From an uncultured Eubacteriales bacterium (GTDB taxonomy: Bacteria > Bacillota > Clostridia > Oscillospirales > Acutalibacteraceae), in NCBI GenBank assembly GCA_934476545.1, contig CAKSOB010000008.1, positions 1 through 33,398 on the forward strand: a DNA stretch of 33,398 nucleotides, read 5' to 3'. Under the pieces are notes generated by a model. That model was given only the letters and a program-made list of their open reading frames with translations, was not told the DNA's origin and did no database searches. Shown piece after piece: positions 29,328-33,398 of this stretch. Made by a program: the position numbers and the translations under genes. How positions within the stretch are numbered: position 1 is the stretch's first letter; each line of letters opens with the position of its first letter.

Positions 29328-30002
29328 TTAACGGATTACGTTTTTTTCGTTTTGCCCTTCGTGAACACCTTCTCGTTTGATTACCTTGATAATGGTCAGC
29401 CAAAAAATCTTAATATCAAACCCAATCGAGGCATTGCGGGCGTACTCTCGGTCACGCATGACCTTTCCACGAATGGAAATTTCATCTCGACCGTTTACTT
29501 GCGCCCAACCGGTCAAGCCCGGCTTTAGTTCAAAAATACCATATTGCTCCCGCTTGCGAATCAACTCCACTTCTTTTGGGGTGCAGGGACGAGGCCCTAC
29601 CAGGGTCATCTCGCCCTTAATGATATTAAATAGTTGGGGCAGCTCGTCCAAACTGCTTTTCCGCAGAACACGTCCTATCTTGGTAATGAACGCCTCCGGG
29701 TTTTCAAACAGATACGGCGGACAATCTTTTGGCGCCTCCGTAATCATCGTTCGGAATTTATAGCAATAAAAGGGAACTTGATCCTTGCCGATTCGCTTTT
29801 GCTTAAACAGCACAGGACCCTTGGAATCACACTTAATGATGATTGCAATGATGAGCATTGGAATCCCCAGTAAAATCAAGGCAATCAAAGAAAGTACAAT
29901 ATCCGCCCCTCGTTTGACGAATAGATAAAACTTACTGCGTGGTGGCAGCTTCCCTCCAACACCGCCGCCCCCCGGTGTCTGTGGTACTTGTTGCTTACTC
30001 AT
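29328..30002 (-). CDS. Priming sugar-phosphate transferase (undecaprenyl-phosphate, bacterial sugar transferase family)
   Basis: This 224-residue protein belongs to the bacterial sugar transferase family that places the first sugar-1-phosphate on undecaprenyl phosphate. It has one membrane helix (about 34-56), then KQKRIGKDQVPFYCYKFRTM with the family KFRTM, and RKSSLDELPQLFNIIKGEM with the catalytic Asp-Glu. The family landmarks GPRP and KPGLTGWAQVNG follow. The start is ATG 30002 with GCAGG upstream. An in-frame ATG six codons earlier (30020) has a poorer site. It lies behind a near-perfect promoter and a roughly 105-nt leader. It starts a lipid-linked glycan, either wall polymer or capsule. 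The N-terminal Gly/Pro-rich stretch (TPGGGGVGGKLPP) is unusual. Confidence 0.92.
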   Translation of the reverse strand: MSKQQVPQTPGGGGVGGKLPPRSKFYLFVKRGADIVLSLIALILLGIPMLIIAIIIKCDSKGPVLFKQKRIGKDQVPFYCYKFRTMITEAPKDCPPYLFENPEAFITKIGRVLRKSSLDELPQLFNIIKGEMTLVGPRPCTPKEVELIRKREQYGIFELKPGLTGWAQVNGRDEISIRGKVMRDREYARNASIGFDIKIFWLTIIKVIKREGVHEGQNEKNVIR

Positions 30003-30113
30003 ATTGTAACCTGCTTCCATAAGCGACCGGAGCTTCTCCGACGCTGAGCGTTGCCAATCATAGGATTGCAGTGCTTTTTCTCTTTTTAATTCTCCTAAAA
30101 AAACACTCTCTTT

Positions 30114-30142
30114 ATATTACAATTTTCCTGCCTTATTGTCAA
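30114..30142 (-). promoter_or_regulatory. Promoter of the sugar transferase gene
   Basis: On the minus strand a consensus TTGACA (30137-30142) and TAATAT (30114-30119) are separated by 17 bp. The leader includes a small CGGAG/CTCCG hairpin near 30029-30041. The 330-bp stretch 30021-30351 holds only this promoter, the divergent promoter at 30246-30275 and AT-rich sequence. Confidence 0.8.
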
Positions 30143-30245
30143 TCTTTTTCCGTGGCATTCACACGTTCTTCACACTTTTCCGTATTTTTCTCCACAATCG
30201 AGGCATTGTTATTCATTTATTCACGGAATAAAAATACAAAATTCA

Positions 30246-30275
30246 TTGAATTCCCTTAAACCTCTATGCTATAAT
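30246..30275 (+). promoter_or_regulatory. Promoter of the gtrA-gtrB-like unit
   Basis: TTGAAT (30246-30251) and TATAAT (30270-30275) have an 18-bp spacer with an extended -10 TG. The leader to the start codon is about 75 nt and contains a GGCGG/CCGCC hairpin (about 30290-30311). Confidence 0.75.
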
Positions 30276-30351
30276 CTACTAGGATCATTGGCGGGAATTT
30301 TTTCACCGCCGCAAAAGCACCCGTTTTGGGCAAATTTATTTGGAGTACGTT

Positions 30352-30762
30352 ATGATAGACCTTCTGAAAAAGTACAAGGAACCGCTGCTGTATCTTGTGT
30401 TTGGTGGACTGACCACACTGGTGAACATTGCCGTTTACTTTGTGTGCGATCAATTTTGGCATTGGGGTACGGTTTGGAGTACGATTCTCGCTTGGATTCT
30501 TTCGGTGCTGTTTGCTTTTATTACAAACAAGCTCTTTGTATTTGAAAGCAAGAAGCGCACCGCAAAAACGTTACTCTGGGAAGCCGGCAGCTTTTTTGGT
30601 TGTCGGCTCTTCTCAGGCGTACTGGATCTGGGAATCATGTGGCTGACAGTAGATGTGTTCCACTGGAACAGTCTGCTTATGAAAATCATCTCCAATATAT
30701 TGGTTATTATACTGAACTATATTTTCAGTAAATGGTTGATTTTTCGCAAAAAAACTTCGTAA
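30352..30762 (+). CDS. GtrA-family membrane protein
   Basis: This 136-residue protein has four hydrophobic helices and the GtrA pattern YLVFGGLTTLVNIAVYF at the start, FAFITNKLFVFES in the middle, and ISNILVIILNYIFSKWLIF at the end. GtrA proteins are thought to flip or hold undecaprenyl-phosphate-linked sugars and usually pair with a GtrB-like glucosyltransferase, as here. The start is ATG 30352 with GGAG upstream. The 140-residue reading begins at a TTG four codons earlier. It is followed 24 bases later by its GtrB-like partner. Confidence 0.92.
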   Translation: MIDLLKKYKEPLLYLVFGGLTTLVNIAVYFVCDQFWHWGTVWSTILAWILSVLFAFITNKLFVFESKKRTAKTLLWEAGSFFGCRLFSGVLDLGIMWLTVDVFHWNSLLMKIISNILVIILNYIFSKWLIFRKKTS

Positions 30763-30785
30763 TCACGGAAAAGGAGGATGGAACG

Positions 30786-31748
30786 ATGGACAGACTCGCC
30801 ATTGTAGTGCCTTGCTATAATGAGGAGGAGGTGTTTCCGGAAACCGCCAAGCGGCTTACCGCCCTGCTGAAAGATTTGATTCAAAAAGGAAAAATTGCTG
30901 AGGACAGCTTTGCGCTGTTTGTAAACGACGGCAGTAAGGATAAGACTTGGCAGTTGATTGAAGCCGAATATCGACAGAATCCTTATGTGACCGGACTGAA
31001 GCTGGCAGGCAATGTGGGACACCAAAACGCTTTGTTGGCAGGTTTGATGACAGCCAAAGACCTGGGCGACATTACCGTTTCCATTGATGCGGATTTGCAG
31101 GACGATGTAAATGTGATCGAAGAGATGGTGGACAAGTACCACGAAGGCTTTGACATTGTTTACGGCGTTCGCAGTGAACGGGAAACCGATACCGCCTTCA
31201 AGCGCATTACTGCCCAAGGATTTTACAAGTTCATGCACTTGATGGGAGCAAAGTCTGTTTATAACCACGCAGACTTTCGCCTGATGAGCCGCCGCGCGGT
31301 GGAAGCCCTGTCCGGCTACAAAGAGCGCAATCTCTTTCTCCGTGGCTTAGTACCTCTGATCGGCTATAATACTACAAGCGTTTATTACAAGCGCAGCGAG
31401 CGGTTTGCCGGAGAGTCGAAATATCCCCTGAAAAAGATGCTTTCCTTTGCTTTTGACGGCATCACCTCTTTTTCTATTCGCCCCATCACGCTAATTGCCG
31501 CGCTGGGAGCGATTATCATTGCCTGCTGCATTGCCGCCGGTATCTACACCGTTATCTCTCTGTGCATAGGCGTTGCCGTACCGGGGTGGGCATCCATTAT
31601 GTTGTCTATTTGGTTCTTGGGCGGCGTACAGCTCCTTTCCATCGGATTGATTGGACAATATATCGGAAAGGTTTACATGGAGGTAAAGGAACGCCCCCGT
31701 TATCACATTGAAACCCTGCTGACACACGACAACGCTCCGTTGCCGTAA
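30786..31748 (+). CDS. GtrB-like undecaprenyl-phosphate glycosyltransferase (DPM1-like GT2)
   Basis: This 320-residue GT2 enzyme has the N-terminal IVVPCYNEEE, VNDGSKDKT and DADLQDD motifs. The DPM1-type HADFRLMSRRAVEAL and FAGESKYPLKKM follow, with two C-terminal membrane helices (about 230-260 and 265-290). It transfers a sugar from a nucleotide donor to undecaprenyl phosphate at the inner face. GtrA, encoded just upstream, is its usual partner in decorating surface polymers. The start is ATG 30786 with GGAGG eight bases upstream. A longer reading to 30732 overlaps the gtrA end. A terminator follows. The sugar donor is not identifiable. Confidence 0.93.
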   Translation: MDRLAIVVPCYNEEEVFPETAKRLTALLKDLIQKGKIAEDSFALFVNDGSKDKTWQLIEAEYRQNPYVTGLKLAGNVGHQNALLAGLMTAKDLGDITVSIDADLQDDVNVIEEMVDKYHEGFDIVYGVRSERETDTAFKRITAQGFYKFMHLMGAKSVYNHADFRLMSRRAVEALSGYKERNLFLRGLVPLIGYNTTSVYYKRSERFAGESKYPLKKMLSFAFDGITSFSIRPITLIAALGAIIIACCIAAGIYTVISLCIGVAVPGWASIMLSIWFLGGVQLLSIGLIGQYIGKVYMEVKERPRYHIETLLTHDNAPLP

Positions 31749-31755
31749 AAATAGT

Positions 31756-31782
31756 ACCGCCGGATGCTTCGGCGGTTTTTTC
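31756..31782 (+). terminator. Intrinsic terminator after the gtrB-like gene
   Basis: The stem CCGCCGGA/TTCGGCGG (with a G-U pair) is followed by TTTTTT. Confidence 0.85.
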
Positions 31783-31920
31783 ATGCAATTTGTTCATTTT
31801 TTCAAGAGCACTTTTGTATTTTTATCTCGAATACCAAGAAAAGCAAGTTTCCCAATCTCTTTTCTTGTCATGACTTGTTCATATTTTCTCAACCGAAGAA
31901 GTTGGACCCCTCTGCATTAG

Positions 31921-31949
31921 TTGACATTTTGAGGAAATCCTTGTATACT
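31921..31949 (+). promoter_or_regulatory. Strong promoter of the second glycerophosphotransferase-like gene
   Basis: A consensus TTGACA (31921-31926) and TATACT (31944-31949) have a 17-bp spacer. A hairpin AGCAG/CTGCT (31972-31976 with 31981-31985) followed by GTTTTTC lies in the leader, just before the gene. It could be a weak attenuator. Confidence 0.8.
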
Positions 31950-32017
31950 GAAATCGGTTATGTTTGAAAATAGCAGGATTCTGCTGTTTTTCGTTGGAAG
32001 AAGGTGCTGGAGATTCC

Positions 32018-33139
32018 ATGAAAAATCCATCCTTTGCGGTGAAGCAATACGGAAAAATGGCAGTCCAACGGGGTATTCTCCCTGTGGTCTACAATCGGTA
32101 TCGCCGCCGCCCCATTGATGAAAAGCTGGTGGTGTTTGCCGACAGCCATAATGATACGCTTCCCTTTCACATGACGCTGATGCGGCAGGAAATGGCACGC
32201 CGTGGGTATCGAATCAGTGAATGCACGGCGAACTTCGGCAAGTTGGGCGTTTCTGACCTAATGCGGGAAATGACGCGCTTTATGGAGTTGTACGCACAGG
32301 CGAAATATGTGATTCTGTGCGACTATTACCTGCCTGCCGCTTCTTGTGACAAGCGGCCGGAAACCAAGGTCTTGCAGCTTTGGCACGCCGGCGGCTGCCT
32401 GAAAAAATTCGGCTGCGATGCTGCGGAGGACATTCCGCCCATGTATCGGGGCAGCGTAACCAGGAACTTTGATTTGGTCACCGTCAGCGCACCCAAGTGT
32501 GTGCCTGCCTTTGCCAGCGCGCTGGGGCTTCCTGAACAGCGAGTGGAACCACTGGGCATCAGCCGCACCGACAGCTTTTTTGACGATACATTTTGTCAGG
32601 ATTGTCGGGAAAGCTTTTACCGACGATACCCCCACTTGCAGGGAAAAAGGCTGATTCTCTGGGCGCCCACCTTCCGTGGCAATGCCGGCAATCCTACTAT
32701 TGTGGGACGAGAAGCGGTGGAGCATCTGCAAAAACAGTTGGGTGAGAACTATCATGTTCTAATCAAGCTGCACCCTCACGCCGATGGAAAAGCCGGTGTT
32801 TCCAACTGCGAGATTTCTACCCATCGGCTGTTACCGGTAATTGATTTGTTGATTACCGACTTTTCTTCCATTTTGTTCGACTATAGCCTGTTCAATAAAC
32901 CGGCGGTCTTATATGCGCCCGACTACGACGAGTACGTTCGAGGACGGGGATTTTATATGAACTTTGAAACCGATCTTCCCTATCCGATTGTAAAGTCGGA
33001 GCGGAATCTCTGCGATGCCGTTCGGCAAGCGCTGTTCTATCCCGATACAGAGGGACTGGAACGCTTCCGCCAAACCTTTATGGGAAGCTGCGATGGACAA
33101 GCAACCAAGCGCATTGCAGACAGAATCGAATCGCTGTAA
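32018..33139 (+). CDS. CDP-glycerol glycerophosphotransferase family protein, second copy
   Basis: This 373-residue protein shares the family landmarks with the paralogue at 992-2200: QLWHAGGCLKKFG (near 120), WAPTFRG, KLHPHADG, and DLLITDFSSILFDYSL (near 275). The fold is the same, but the sequence is clearly divergent, so it probably uses a different acceptor or adds a different unit (primer versus polymer, TagB-like versus TagF-like). The start is ATG 32018, with GGAG five to six bases upstream. An in-frame TTG at 31964 would add 18 residues. It is followed 19 bases later by an ABC transporter permease gene, which suggests that the polymer is exported by an ABC-2 transporter. Confidence 0.88.
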   Translation: MKNPSFAVKQYGKMAVQRGILPVVYNRYRRRPIDEKLVVFADSHNDTLPFHMTLMRQEMARRGYRISECTANFGKLGVSDLMREMTRFMELYAQAKYVILCDYYLPAASCDKRPETKVLQLWHAGGCLKKFGCDAAEDIPPMYRGSVTRNFDLVTVSAPKCVPAFASALGLPEQRVEPLGISRTDSFFDDTFCQDCRESFYRRYPHLQGKRLILWAPTFRGNAGNPTIVGREAVEHLQKQLGENYHVLIKLHPHADGKAGVSNCEISTHRLLPVIDLLITDFSSILFDYSLFNKPAVLYAPDYDEYVRGRGFYMNFETDLPYPIVKSERNLCDAVRQALFYPDTEGLERFRQTFMGSCDGQATKRIADRIESL

Positions 33140-33158
33140 GTAAAGGAGCGACAAACGA

Positions 33159-33398
33159 TTGAAACGATTTTTCAATGATTTTAAAAAGTATGCCCGGTAC
33201 ATGAAGTATTCCACCAAAGCCGGGCTAAAGGCTGAGATTGCCAACAGCCATCTTAGCTGGATGTGGTGGTTCCTAGACCCGATTTGCTTTATGGCAATTT
33301 ATACCTTTATTGCGGAGGTTGTTTTTGCACGGTCGGAACCGTATTTTCCGGTCTATGTCTTTATCGGTTTGACTGTGTGGAACTTCTTCAGCAAGGTT
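33159..33398 (+). CDS. ABC-2 type polysaccharide/teichoic acid export permease (N-terminal part, runs off window)
   Basis: The last 240 bases read open for 80 residues from a TTG start (33159) with AAAGGAG upstream. The protein begins with a basic amphipathic stretch (KRFFNDFKKYARYMKY). The typical segment AEIANSHLSWMWWFLDPICFMAIY of TagG/Wzm-like permeases follows, entering the first membrane helix, and then FPVYVFIGLTVWNFFS. Its partner ATPase should follow outside the window. The TTG start is inferred from the ribosome binding site and is less certain than the family. Confidence 0.82.
   Translation, partial: MKRFFNDFKKYARYMKYSTKAGLKAEIANSHLSWMWWFLDPICFMAIYTFIAEVVFARSEPYFPVYVFIGLTVWNFFSKV

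Overview
The window looks like the chromosome of a low-to-mid GC Gram-positive anaerobe of the class Clostridia, most likely Oscillospiraceae/Ruminococcaceae-like. This is inferred from strong GGAGG ribosome binding sites, sigma-A type promoters, lipoprotein signal peptides with a Cys lipobox, a CDP-glycerol/CDP-ribitol type wall-polymer gene set, a phenylacetate-CoA ligase/ACT gene pair, a glycine riboswitch in front of an AGCS symporter, and an AroE-AroK fusion. I saw no tRNA, rRNA, insertion sequence, prophage or CRISPR array.

Layout. (1) 1-3650, minus strand: the start of a DUF885-type lipoprotein gene with an unusual repeat array upstream of its promoter. Next is a two-gene unit encoding a bifunctional IspD-like cytidylyltransferase/short-chain reductase (probably CDP-ribitol synthesis) and a CDP-glycerol/ribitol glycerophosphotransferase-like protein. 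(2) 3688-10709, minus strand: a compact aromatic amino acid operon, aroB-aroC-aroE/K-aroQ-aroF-aroA-tyrA. It covers every step from DAHP synthesis to chorismate plus the prephenate dehydrogenase step. It ends in a terminator and appears to start from two tandem promoters, the upstream one overlapped by a perfect 17-bp inverted repeat. (3) 10930-17246: a VanY-like D,D-carboxypeptidase lipoprotein, a divergent SSS-family sodium symporter, phenylacetate-CoA ligase with a two-ACT-domain partner, two tiny conserved-looking genes, a zinc-ribbon membrane protein and a small orphan. (4) 17526-23056, minus strand: a six-gene operon (GNAT, GNAT, amidohydrolase, purine nucleoside phosphorylase, amidohydrolase, S-adenosylhomocysteine hydrolase) that forms a SAH/MTA/adenosine recycling pathway through deaminated intermediates. 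(5) 23220-28506: a DUF4198-like protein with a very histidine-rich tail behind a palindromic operator, a CapA-family lipoprotein, a glycine riboswitch plus sodium:glycine/alanine symporter, and a small divergent module (DUF3006-like protein, GGAD-motif membrane microprotein, degenerate resolvase-like protein). (6) 28511-33398: surface glycan genes, namely a GT2 glycosyltransferase, a priming sugar phosphate transferase, GtrA flippase-like and GtrB-like genes, a second CDP-glycerol transferase-like gene, and the start of an ABC-2 polysaccharide export permease.

The main themes are cell-envelope polymer synthesis at both ends and amino acid/one-carbon metabolism in the middle. The most promising unexplained signals are the operator-like inverted repeats (10840-10880 and 23220-23245), the CAGACAA repeat array (822-894), the small divergent module at 27667-28472 and the possible hairpin-bridged ribosome binding site of the phenylacetate-CoA ligase gene. 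All start corrections below rest on visible ribosome binding sites. Family calls rest on remembered motifs, since no searches were possible.
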